Assembly (NCBI RefSeq): GCF_020010925.1
Contig: NZ_JAGJBZ010000004.1
Span: 641,548-705,547 of the forward strand
Length of the DNA: 64,000 nt
DNA from: Streptomyces griseiscabiei
GTDB lineage: Bacteria > Actinomycetota > Actinomycetes > Streptomycetales > Streptomycetaceae
Reading direction: 5' to 3'
The position numbers were made by a program, and so were the translations under genes. The notes under the pieces were generated by a model. That model was not told the DNA's origin and searched no databases. It saw only the letters and a list, made by a program, of their open reading frames with translations. Positions 51,486-58,978 of this stretch are shown piece after piece (the stretch's first letter is position 1; each line of letters begins with the position of its first letter).

Positions 51486-51836
51486 ATGCCCGCCTATGCC
51501 ATCGCCCATCTGCAGGACGCCGCCCCGCACCCGGAGATCGCCGAGTACATCGAGCGCATCCCCGCCACCTTCGAACCGTACGGCGGCCGCTTCCTCGTCC
51601 ATGTCGCCGCGCACGAGGTGAAGGAGGGGAGCTGGCCCGGAGCGGTCGTGATGATCGGCTTCCCCGGCATCGCGGAGGCGCGGAGCTGGTGGGACTCGCC
51701 CGCGTACCAGGAGATCGCCCCGCTGCGGTCACGCCACATCGAGGGCGACATCATCCTGGTCGAAGGGGTCCCCGAGGGCTACGACCCCGCCACCACGGCG
51801 AACGCGATGAGGCAGGCCCTGTCCGCGGAGGGGTGA
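51486..51836 (+). CDS. DUF1330 domain protein
   Basis: A 116-residue protein of the DUF1330 family, a ferredoxin-like dimeric alpha-beta barrel. The start MPAYAIAHLQDAAPHPEI and the later motif EARSWWDSPAYQEIAPLRSR are family features. It is probably a small cytoplasmic enzyme or binding protein of unknown substrate. CGGAGGG lies before the ATG. It converges on the acetyltransferase at 51853. Confidence 0.92.
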   Translation: MPAYAIAHLQDAAPHPEIAEYIERIPATFEPYGGRFLVHVAAHEVKEGSWPGAVVMIGFPGIAEARSWWDSPAYQEIAPLRSRHIEGDIILVEGVPEGYDPATTANAMRQALSAEG

Positions 51837-51852
51837 GCGGGCCCCGGCCCCC

Positions 51853-52371
51853 TCACAGCCCCTTCTCGTACCAGGCCACGTCCCAGTACCGCCCGAACTT
51901 CCGCCCGACCTCCCGGTACGTGCCGACGTACCGGAACCCGAACCGCTCGTGCAGCCGCGTCGACGCCTCGTTCGGCTGGGCGATGCCCGCGTAGGCGCGA
52001 TGCACGTCCTCGTCGGCGAGTGCCTCGAACAGCGCCTTGTACAGCAGTGTGCCCACGCCCCGGCCGCCCGCGTCCGGGGCGAGGTACACGGACACCTCCA
52101 CCGAGGTGTCGTACGCCGGTTTTCCGCGAAACGCGCTGCTCGTGGCGTATCCAAGAATCCGCTGTGAGTCGCCCGAGGTGGCAACCATCAGGCGGTGCGG
52201 GCCGTCTTCAGGGTGGGAGAGCAGCCAAGGGCGGCGCTCTTCCGGAGTGAACACAGCGGTATCGAATGTGATCGGCGTCTCACGGACGTAGTGGTTGTAG
52301 AGGTCGGTGAGGGCGGCGAGGTCGGTCTCGACTCCCGGTCTGACCTGCACCTCTGCGGACTTCGCGGACAT
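51853..52371 (-). CDS. GNAT acetyltransferase, phosphinothricin N-acetyltransferase-like
   Basis: A 172-residue protein from ATG 52371 with GGAGGCGAG just upstream. It has the full PAT/BAR pattern: ALTDLYNHYVRETPITFDTA, SVYLAPDAGGRGVGTLLYKA (acetyl-CoA binding Q/RxxGxG/A) and a C-terminal RYWDVAWYEKGL. Enzymes of this type acetylate phosphinothricin, methionine sulfoximine or related amino acids; streptomycetes usually carry one such housekeeping copy. It is divergent from hrdD. Confidence 0.9.
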   Translation of the reverse strand: MSAKSAEVQVRPGVETDLAALTDLYNHYVRETPITFDTAVFTPEERRPWLLSHPEDGPHRLMVATSGDSQRILGYATSSAFRGKPAYDTSVEVSVYLAPDAGGRGVGTLLYKALFEALADEDVHRAYAGIAQPNEASTRLHERFGFRYVGTYREVGRKFGRYWDVAWYEKGL

Positions 52372-52431
52372 CTCGCCTCCCCTTGTGGCGGCACAGGGTA
52401 CTGCAAGATCAGAAAAATAGTGGGACGGGTT

Positions 52432-52459
52432 GGGAATTCTGTCCTGATTCCAGTCGTTG
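52432..52459 (+). promoter_or_regulatory. SigR-type promoter of hrdD
   Basis: GGGAAT (52432-52437), then exactly 18 bases, then GTTG (52456-52459). This fits the consensus of the thiol-stress sigma factor SigR (GGGAAT-N18-GTT). It lies about 127 bp before the hrdD start. In S. coelicolor hrdD is a known SigR target. Confidence 0.85.
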
Positions 52460-52585
52460 TTTCCTTCGGAAGCAGGGCACTCGGGAGAGTGTCCGGGCGG
52501 CCACATCAAGACCCACGCAGGAAGTACGACAAGACAGCCAGATCCAGACACCACCCTGCCAGCCCACCATCGCAAGGGAGCACGC

Positions 52586-53584
52586 ATGGCAACCCGTGCC
52601 GTCGCCGCTCGTCGTTCGTCCGCCTCCGGCCGGACCGACGCGGCTCGCAGCGTTCGCGCCTCTGGCGGCGAGATCGCCGACCGCGACCTGGTCGGCATGT
52701 ACCTCGACGAGATCGCGCGTACACCGCTGCTCGACGCCGCCAAGGAAGTCGAGCTGTCCCAGACCATCGAGGCGGGTGTGTTCGCTCAGCAGATCCTCGA
52801 CGGCGAGGAGGAGGCCAGGGCGGACGCCACCCGTGAGGAGCTCGAAGCCCTCGTCGCCGACAGCGAGCGGGCCAAGGACGTCTTCATACGGTCGAACCTG
52901 CGGCTCGTCGTGGCCGTGGCCCGGCGCTACCCCCGAAGCGGCCTGCCCCTGCTGGACCTCATCCAGGAGGGCAACGCCGGCCTGGTGCGCGCGGTCGAGA
53001 AGTTCGACTACCGCAAGGGCTTCAAGTTCTCGACGTACGCCACCTGGTGGATCCGTCAGGCCATCACCCGTTCCATAGCGGACCAGTCGCGCACCATCCG
53101 GCTGCCCGTCCATCTCGTCGAGGAGCTGGGCCGGATCCGCCGGGTGCAGCGCGAGTTCAACCGCGAGCACGGGCGCGACCCCGAACCCCAGGAGATCGCC
53201 GCCGAGTTGGGCTCCAACCCGGACCGTGTCGTGGACGTCCTCGACTGGGCCCGCGACCCGGTCTCGCTGAACATGTCGGTGGACGACGACGGCGACACCC
53301 AGTTCGGCGACCTGCTGGAGGACACCTCCGCGGTCTCGCCCGAGCAGTCGGTGCTCACGCTGCTGCGCAGCGAGGAGCTGGACGGCCTGATCGGGCGCCT
53401 CGACCAGCGCACCGCGTCCATCATCAAGATGCGGTACGGCATCGAGGACGGTCGCGAGCGCACCCTCACCGAGGTCGGCAAGGAGCACGGGCTCACCCGC
53501 GAGCGGATCCGCCAGATCGAGAAGCACGCCCTGCTCGAACTGAAGAAGCTCGCCCGCGACACGGGCTTCGACGCGGTCGCCTGA
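52586..53584 (+). CDS. hrdD: RNA polymerase sigma factor HrdD (group 2 sigma-70)
   Basis: A 332-residue sigma-70 family factor; the ATG at 52586 has AAGGGAG upstream and gives the length I recall for HrdD. Region 1.2 opens with DRDLVGMYLDEIARTPLLDA (about 33-52), region 2 contains NLRLVVAVARRY and YRKGFKFSTYATWWIRQAIT (2.3-2.4), region 3 RIRRVQREFNREHG, and region 4 TLTEVGKEHGLTRERIRQIE. It directs RNA polymerase to HrdB-like promoters and is nonessential in S. coelicolor. It has a SigR-type promoter upstream. Confidence 0.93.
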   Translation: MATRAVAARRSSASGRTDAARSVRASGGEIADRDLVGMYLDEIARTPLLDAAKEVELSQTIEAGVFAQQILDGEEEARADATREELEALVADSERAKDVFIRSNLRLVVAVARRYPRSGLPLLDLIQEGNAGLVRAVEKFDYRKGFKFSTYATWWIRQAITRSIADQSRTIRLPVHLVEELGRIRRVQREFNREHGRDPEPQEIAAELGSNPDRVVDVLDWARDPVSLNMSVDDDGDTQFGDLLEDTSAVSPEQSVLTLLRSEELDGLIGRLDQRTASIIKMRYGIEDGRERTLTEVGKEHGLTRERIRQIEKHALLELKKLARDTGFDAVA

Positions 53585-53740
53585 CCACCGGGCCACCCCG
53601 CCCACCGGACCCGTCCGACGAGCACGGCACGGACGACCGAGGCCCGGCCCGGTACGGACCATGGTCCCGTACGGCCCAACCCCCGGGGCCGCGGCGGGAC
53701 TTGGCCGTACTCCGCCGCTACTTGGCCGTACTACGCCGCT

Positions 53741-53932
53741 TCAACACCCCGTTCCCGGGGCACAAGACATCCGGGCCCACGACACACGGGCCCGGAGCCG
53801 CCAGGCCCGGGACCCGAGTTCGACCGCCACGACCACGACCTCGATCGCGACCACGGCCACGATCACGATGCCGACCACGAGTACGGTCGCGACCGTGACC
53901 GCGGCCGTCCGAAGCCAAGTCCCGACGCTCAC
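53741..53932 (-). CDS. Possible small membrane protein
   Basis: A 63-residue frame from GTG 53932, with a purine-rich GGGGGG immediately before it but poorly spaced. It has one strongly hydrophobic Val/Ile/Ala-rich segment (about residues 8-33) and a basic tail, a plausible membrane protein. The simple-sequence character of the DNA makes chance equally possible. Confidence 0.3.
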   Translation of the reverse strand: MSVGTWLRTAAVTVATVLVVGIVIVAVVAIEVVVVAVELGSRAWRLRARVSWARMSCAPGTGC

Positions 53933-54010
53933 CCCCCCTGCGCCGGGACTCTCCCAGAGCCGGGCTTCGGCGCCTCCCCCCGGCGCCGGAGCCCGGCTCC
54001 ACACGTACGA

Positions 54011-54045
54011 CGGGTCGCCCCGGACCTGAACCCCGGGGCGACCCG
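54011..54045. terminator. Terminator hairpin
   Basis: A perfect 13-bp stem CGGGTCGCCCCGG/CCGGGGCGACCCG with a 9-base loop, between the convergent hrdD and WYL genes. Confidence 0.8.
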
Positions 54046-54161
54046 AACGGCAGATTGTGCCACAGCGGCCCACCCCGCCGGAGCTCAAGCGACGGGCAAA
54101 CCCGCACGTCAAAGGCGGGTTGGCACCCCCTCGCGCCCCTCCGTCACTTCCGTACTCCTGC

Positions 54162-55136
54162 TCACCCCTGCTCGGGTCCCGCGGCCCGAGCCAGCCGCGC
54201 GCCCAACTCCCGTACGAATCCGACCAGTTCCGGCGGCTCGTGCACCGTGAACTCGCAGTCGACCACGGCGAGCCGTACGGCCAGCCACTCCACGGAGTCA
54301 CCGACGGAGGCCCGCAGCCGGCAGCTGTGCTCGTCGACCGGCTCGGGCGTACCGAACCAGCGGGGGAGCCGTGCCGCGATGAACTCGGCCGGCGCGGCGA
54401 AGGTGACGTCGAACGCGTACGTCTCCTGCCGCCGGTACATCGACTGCCGCAGATACTCCTCCGCGCTCCCCGTCGGCAGCTCACGCGGAGTGAACCGGGC
54501 GCCCGTGGCGAAGGGTTCCTCGACCCGGTCGACCCGGAAGGTACGCCAGTCGTCGCGTTCGAGGTCGTACGCGACGAGATACCAGCGGCGGCCGGTCGAC
54601 ACCAGCCGGTACGGCTCGCAGTGGCGCCGTGAGTCCGTGCCGTCCCCGGCCCGGTAGGCGAAGCGCAGCCGCTCCCGCCCCGCCACCGCCGAGGCCATCA
54701 CGGTCAGCGTCTCGGGTGTGACGGTCGCCCCGTCGCCGCTGGTCAGGGGAGTGGTGGCGGCCTGCAGTGTGGAGACCCGGTGGCGCAGCCGCGACGGCAG
54801 CACCTGTTCCAGCTTGGCGAGCGCCCGTACGGACGCCTCGTCCACCCCCTCCACCGCGTGCCCGGCCCCGGCCCGCAGCCCCACCGCGATCGCCACGGCC
54901 TCCTCGTCGTCCAGCACGAGCGGGGGCATCGCCTTCCCCGCCACCAGTCGGTACCCGCCCTCGGCACCCATCGTCGCCTGCACCGGATACCCCAGCTCCC
55001 GCAGCCGGTCGATGTCCCGCCGGACCGTGCGCCGGGACACCCCGAGCCGTCCGGCGAGTTCCCCGCCGGGCCATTCACGGGGCGTCTGGAGGAGGGAGAG
55101 AAGCTGCAGGAGCCGCGCCGGAGTGTCGGTAGTCAT
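54162..55136 (-). CDS. WYL domain (YafY-type) transcriptional regulator
   Basis: A 324-residue protein. An N-terminal HTH (LLQLLSLLQTPREWPGGELA, RLGVSRRTVRRDIDRLRELG) is followed by the conserved GGYRL segment and a WYL domain from about 140 (RRHCEPYRLVSTGRRWYLVA, then RVDRVEEP). The start is ATG 55136; another ATG four codons earlier is possible. It is divergent from the MFS gene at 55199, its probable target. Confidence 0.93.
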   Translation of the reverse strand: MTTDTPARLLQLLSLLQTPREWPGGELAGRLGVSRRTVRRDIDRLRELGYPVQATMGAEGGYRLVAGKAMPPLVLDDEEAVAIAVGLRAGAGHAVEGVDEASVRALAKLEQVLPSRLRHRVSTLQAATTPLTSGDGATVTPETLTVMASAVAGRERLRFAYRAGDGTDSRRHCEPYRLVSTGRRWYLVAYDLERDDWRTFRVDRVEEPFATGARFTPRELPTGSAEEYLRQSMYRRQETYAFDVTFAAPAEFIAARLPRWFGTPEPVDEHSCRLRASVGDSVEWLAVRLAVVDCEFTVHEPPELVGFVRELGARLARAAGPEQG

Positions 55137-55198
55137 GCCCCCGAGCATGCCGGAGAACTAGGACACGATCTGACCTACTGGCCCTCTACTTTCAAGGC

Positions 55199-56752
55199 AT
55201 GACCTCGACAACGAGCGCCCTGAAGGGGCGCGGGGAACTGCGCGACCAGCCCGAAACGACCGCCGGTGACCCGACCACAGCAAGCGAAACGGCGCACCCC
55301 GCGTCCCCCGACGGAGCCGATCGCCGCCGCTGGATCGCCCTCGCCATCGTGATGACGGCCGCCTTCATGGACCTCGTCGACGTCACCATCGTCAACATCG
55401 CCATCCCCTCCATCCAGCGAAGCGAGCACGCCAGCTTCAGCCAGATCCAGTGGATCACCGCCGGCTACGCCCTCGCCTTCGCCGCGGGCCTCGTCACCGG
55501 CGGCCGGCTCGGCGACATCCACGGCCGCCGGCGGATCTTCCTGATCGGCATCGGCGGCTTCACCCTCGCCTCCGCGCTGTGCGGTCTCGCCGCGAACCCG
55601 GAGATGCTGGTGGCGGCGAGGATCGCGCAGGGCGCGACCGCCGCGCTGATGGTGCCTCAGGTGCTCTCGATCGTGCACGCGACCTTCCCGGCGCACGAAC
55701 GCGGCAAGGTGTTCGGGCTGTTCGGCGCGATCGTCGGCCTCGGCGCGGTCTCCGGGCCGCTGCTCGGCGCCCTGCTCATCGAGTGGAACCCGCTCGACCT
55801 CCAATGGCGGGCGATCTTCCTGATCAACCTCCCGGTCGGTATCGCGGGCCTGATCCTGGGCCGCCGTTTCATCGCCGAGTCGAAGGCCCCGCACGCCCTG
55901 AAGCTGGACCTCGTCGGTGTCGCCCTGGTCACCGCCGGACTGCTGATGCTCCTCTACCCGCTCACCCGGGGCCACGAGACGGGCTGGCCGCTGTGGGGGT
56001 ACGTCTCGATGGCCGGCTCGCTCGTGGTGTTCGCGGCGCTGGTGGCGTACGAGCGGCGCAAGACCGCGCGCGACGGGTCCCCGCTGATCGAGCTGTCGCT
56101 GTTCCGGGTGAAGAGCTTCGCGGCGGGCATCGCCGTCCAGACCGTCTTCGGTGTCGCCCTCGGCGTCTTCTTCCTCGTCTGGACCCTCTATCTGCAGACC
56201 GGCCTCGGCTGGAGCGTCCTGAAGGCCGGTCTCACCGGTATCCCGTTCTCCCTCGCCGTCTCCGTCGCGGCCGGGGTCTCCGTCCAGCAGCTCGTCCCGC
56301 GCTTCGGCCGCAAGGTCCTCCAGGCGGGCGCCCTGCTGATGGCGGCCGGGGTGCTGCTCTACCTCGCCGGGTCCGAGCGGTACGGCCTCGCCATCACCCC
56401 CTGGCAGATGGCGTTGCCGCTGGTCGTGATGGGCGCGGGCATGGGGCTCATCGTCGCCCCGCTGACCGACGCGATCCTCTCCGGGGTGCCGCGTGAGCAC
56501 GCCGGTTCCGCGTCCGGGCTGATCAGCACGGTCCAGCAGATGGGCAACGCGCTCGGCCTCGGCCTGGTCGCCGTCGTCTTCTTCGGCGTGATGGACGACC
56601 GTCTCGCCCCGGCCGACATCGGCCCCGCCTTCGTCGACTCCTTCGAGTACGCGCTCGGCTGGGTCGCCGGGGTCCTGATCGTGATCTTCCTGCTGATGTT
56701 CGCCCTGCCGGGACGGTCCGCGGCGGAGAACACGAGCGACGAGCCGGCGTAG
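55199..56752 (+). CDS. MFS transporter, DHA2 (EmrB/QacA) family
   Basis: A 517-residue exporter with about fourteen membrane segments, DLVDVTIVNIAIPSIQ near residue 58 and GRLGDIHGRRR in the first cytoplasmic loop. The N-terminal 45 residues are hydrophilic; codons 9-16 derive from the same repeat sequence seen at 45552. There is no convincing ribosome site before the ATG, so the message may be leaderless. It is divergent from the WYL regulator. A terminator follows. Confidence 0.92.
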   Translation: MTSTTSALKGRGELRDQPETTAGDPTTASETAHPASPDGADRRRWIALAIVMTAAFMDLVDVTIVNIAIPSIQRSEHASFSQIQWITAGYALAFAAGLVTGGRLGDIHGRRRIFLIGIGGFTLASALCGLAANPEMLVAARIAQGATAALMVPQVLSIVHATFPAHERGKVFGLFGAIVGLGAVSGPLLGALLIEWNPLDLQWRAIFLINLPVGIAGLILGRRFIAESKAPHALKLDLVGVALVTAGLLMLLYPLTRGHETGWPLWGYVSMAGSLVVFAALVAYERRKTARDGSPLIELSLFRVKSFAAGIAVQTVFGVALGVFFLVWTLYLQTGLGWSVLKAGLTGIPFSLAVSVAAGVSVQQLVPRFGRKVLQAGALLMAAGVLLYLAGSERYGLAITPWQMALPLVVMGAGMGLIVAPLTDAILSGVPREHAGSASGLISTVQQMGNALGLGLVAVVFFGVMDDRLAPADIGPAFVDSFEYALGWVAGVLIVIFLLMFALPGRSAAENTSDEPA

Positions 56753-56764
56753 GGGCTGGCCCTT

Positions 56765-56795
56765 ACCGGTCGGGGCGTGGGTCGCCCCGACCGGT
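56765..56795. terminator. Terminator hairpin after MFS gene
   Basis: A perfect 13-bp stem ACCGGTCGGGGCG/CGCCCCGACCGGT with a TGGGT loop, 12 bp past the MFS stop. Confidence 0.85.
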
Positions 56796-56944
56796 CGCAT
56801 GTCCCCGCGTTCATTCCCCCGTCCGTTCCCCCGTTCATGTCCGAGTCGGTCCGAGTATTGCCCGAACCTGTTTACATTTAGGAAATCCGGGCGTAGCCTC
56901 CGAGCGAAACCACAGAATCGGGCATCGGTCGGAGGCGAACGGAC

Positions 56945-57811
56945 ATGTACGCACCGGAGCGGCAGCAGGAGATCCTCCGGCTCGCCCGTGACGGCGGCCG
57001 GGTGGACGTGGTGTCGCTGGCGGAGGAGTTCCAGGTCACGGCGGAGACGATCCGCCGTGATCTGAAGGCCCTCGACCGCGCCGGCCTCGTCCAGCGGGTG
57101 CACGGCGGCGCGATCCCCGCCGGACGCCTCGACTTCGAGCCCGACCTCGCCGAACGCGAGAGCACCGCCGCCGACGAGAAGGACCGCATCGCCCAGGCGG
57201 CCCTCGCCGAACTCCCGCACGACGGCACGGTCGTCCTCGACGCCGGTACGACCATCGCCCGCCTCGCCGCCGCCATCCCGCTGGAGGCCGCCCTCACCGC
57301 GGTCACCCACAGCCTGCCGATCGCGGCCCGCCTCGCCGACCACCCCGGCATGCAGCTCCACCTGGTCGGCGGCCGGGTCCGCCACCGCACCCGCGCCGCC
57401 GTCGACGCCTGGGCGCTGCGGGCGTACGGCGAGATCCGCGCCGACGTCCTCTTCGTGGCCGCCAACGGCTTCTCCGTCGACCACGGCCTGACCACCCCCG
57501 ACCTCGCCGAGGCCGCCGTGAAGCGGGCCGCGATCACCGCCGCCCGCCGGGTGGTGCTGCTCGCCGACTCCACCAAGCACGGCCAGGAGCACTTCGCCCG
57601 CTTCGGCGACCTCAGCGACGTGGACCTGCTCATCACCGACAGCGGGCTGAGCCCCGAGGACGCCCTCGCCATCGAACGCAAGGGCACCGAAGTGCTCCGC
57701 GTCCCCGGCGCCGACGGCGGCACCCATGGCCGTACCAGCGGCGCTGCCGACAGCGCTGCCAACAGCGCTGCCGACGGCGCTGCCAACGGCCGGAAAGACC
57801 ACCGCTCATGA
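56945..57811 (+). CDS. DeoR family regulator of fructose uptake (FruR-like)
   Basis: A 288-residue protein starting at ATG 56945 behind CGGAGG. The DeoR HTH lies at about residues 5-57 (RQQEILRLARDGGRVDVVSL, EEFQVTAETIRRDLKALDRA). The DeoRC sugar-phosphate sensor follows (VVLDAGTTIARLA, then VAANGFS and LLADSTKHG). The last 25 residues come from a 4 x 12-bp repeat. It overlaps fruK (ATGA at 57808), making fruR-fruK-fruA one unit. It likely responds to fructose 1-phosphate. Confidence 0.93.
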   Translation: MYAPERQQEILRLARDGGRVDVVSLAEEFQVTAETIRRDLKALDRAGLVQRVHGGAIPAGRLDFEPDLAERESTAADEKDRIAQAALAELPHDGTVVLDAGTTIARLAAAIPLEAALTAVTHSLPIAARLADHPGMQLHLVGGRVRHRTRAAVDAWALRAYGEIRADVLFVAANGFSVDHGLTTPDLAEAAVKRAAITAARRVVLLADSTKHGQEHFARFGDLSDVDLLITDSGLSPEDALAIERKGTEVLRVPGADGGTHGRTSGAADSAANSAADGAANGRKDHRS

Positions 57812-58755
57812 TCCTCACCGTCACCCCCAACCCGTCCCTCGACCGCACCTACGAGGTCCCCTCCCTCGACCGCGGCGAGGTCATCCGGGCCACCGGCGAA
57901 CGCATGGACCCCGGCGGCAAGGGCGTCAACGTCTCCCGCGCGGTCGCCGCCGCCGGGCGCCGGACCGTCGCCGTCCTGCCGCTCGGCGGAGCGCCCGGCG
58001 CACTGGTCGCCGACCTGCTCGACGCCCAGGGCATCGAGGTCGCACGGGTGGCGGTGGCCGGCGCGACCCGCTCCAACATCGCCCTCGCCGAGGCCGACGG
58101 CGTCCTGACGAAGATCAACGCGCCCGGCCCGGAACTGTCGGCCGCCGAGCGTGAACTCCTCCTGGAGACCGTCCGCGCCCAGTCCGCCGACGCCTCCTGG
58201 ATCGCCTGCTGCGGCAGCCTCCCGCGCGGCCTCGCCCCGTCCTGGTACGCCGAACTCGTCGCCCGCGCCCACGCCGCCGGCGTCCGTATCGCCCTGGACA
58301 CCTCCGGCCCGGCCCTGCTCGCCGCACTCCGCGAACGCCCCGACGTCGTCAAGCCCAACGCCGAGGAACTCGCCGAAGCCGTGGGCCGCCCCCTCGCCAC
58401 GGTCGGCGACGCGGTCAAGGCCGCCGAGGAACTGCGCGAGATGGGTGCCGGCGCGGTCCTGGCCAGCCTCGGCGCCGACGGCCAGCTCCTCGTCAACGCC
58501 TCGGGTGCCTGGTTCGGCACCGCCCGCGTCGACGCCGTCCGCAGCAACGTCGGCGCCGGAGACTCCTCCCTCGCCGGCTTCCTCATCGCCGGCGGCCACG
58601 GCCCCGAGGCCCTCGCCTCCGCCGTCGCCCACGGCGCCGCCGCCGTCCAGCTCCCGGGCAGCGTCATGCCGACCCCGGCCGACCTGGACCCCGCGGCGGT
58701 GACGGTGACCCCGGAGGTGCCGGTGGACCGGGCGCTGAGGGAGCCGGTGTCATGA
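57808..58755 (+). CDS. fruK: 1-phosphofructokinase
   Basis: A 315-residue PfkB-family kinase: the N-terminal TPNPSLDRTYEV, GGKGVNVSRA (36-45), and the C-terminal NVGAGDSSLAGFL with the catalytic Asp252. It phosphorylates fructose 1-phosphate, produced by the fructose PTS, to fructose 1,6-bisphosphate for glycolysis. Its start overlaps the regulator stop, and fruA follows after 223 bp that hold no other supported gene. Confidence 0.96.
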   Translation: MILTVTPNPSLDRTYEVPSLDRGEVIRATGERMDPGGKGVNVSRAVAAAGRRTVAVLPLGGAPGALVADLLDAQGIEVARVAVAGATRSNIALAEADGVLTKINAPGPELSAAERELLLETVRAQSADASWIACCGSLPRGLAPSWYAELVARAHAAGVRIALDTSGPALLAALRERPDVVKPNAEELAEAVGRPLATVGDAVKAAEELREMGAGAVLASLGADGQLLVNASGAWFGTARVDAVRSNVGAGDSSLAGFLIAGGHGPEALASAVAHGAAAVQLPGSVMPTPADLDPAAVTVTPEVPVDRALREPVS

Positions 58756-58978
58756 GCGGGCATGCGGGAGGGGAGGCGGGAGCGGGGCGGGGGCCGGGAG
58801 CGAACGTTCGTTTTCCCTTACCCGCCGCAGCCGCAGCCACTGCCACTGCCACTACGGCCCCGCCCCTCCACCCCTCCCCCCTCCCGTGGCCGGCCCCCGA
58901 GGCCCACGTCCCCCACACTTCCGTCCCCACCCCCGCCCACCACACCCCCCGGGCGCGACGCGTGCGAAGGAGCCCGCG

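Larger units (their letters stand above)
53585..54161. other. Gap after hrdD
   Basis: 577 bp between the convergent hrdD and WYL genes. It holds a 21-bp direct repeat (about 53699-53740), a possible small membrane protein gene and a terminator hairpin. The rest shows no supported gene. Confidence 0.6.

Noticed and set aside
55175..57802. An 875-codon minus-strand frame over the MFS and DeoR genes
   Set aside because: Repetitive Asp/Arg/Gly/Glu text without domains; both sense genes are clearly real.
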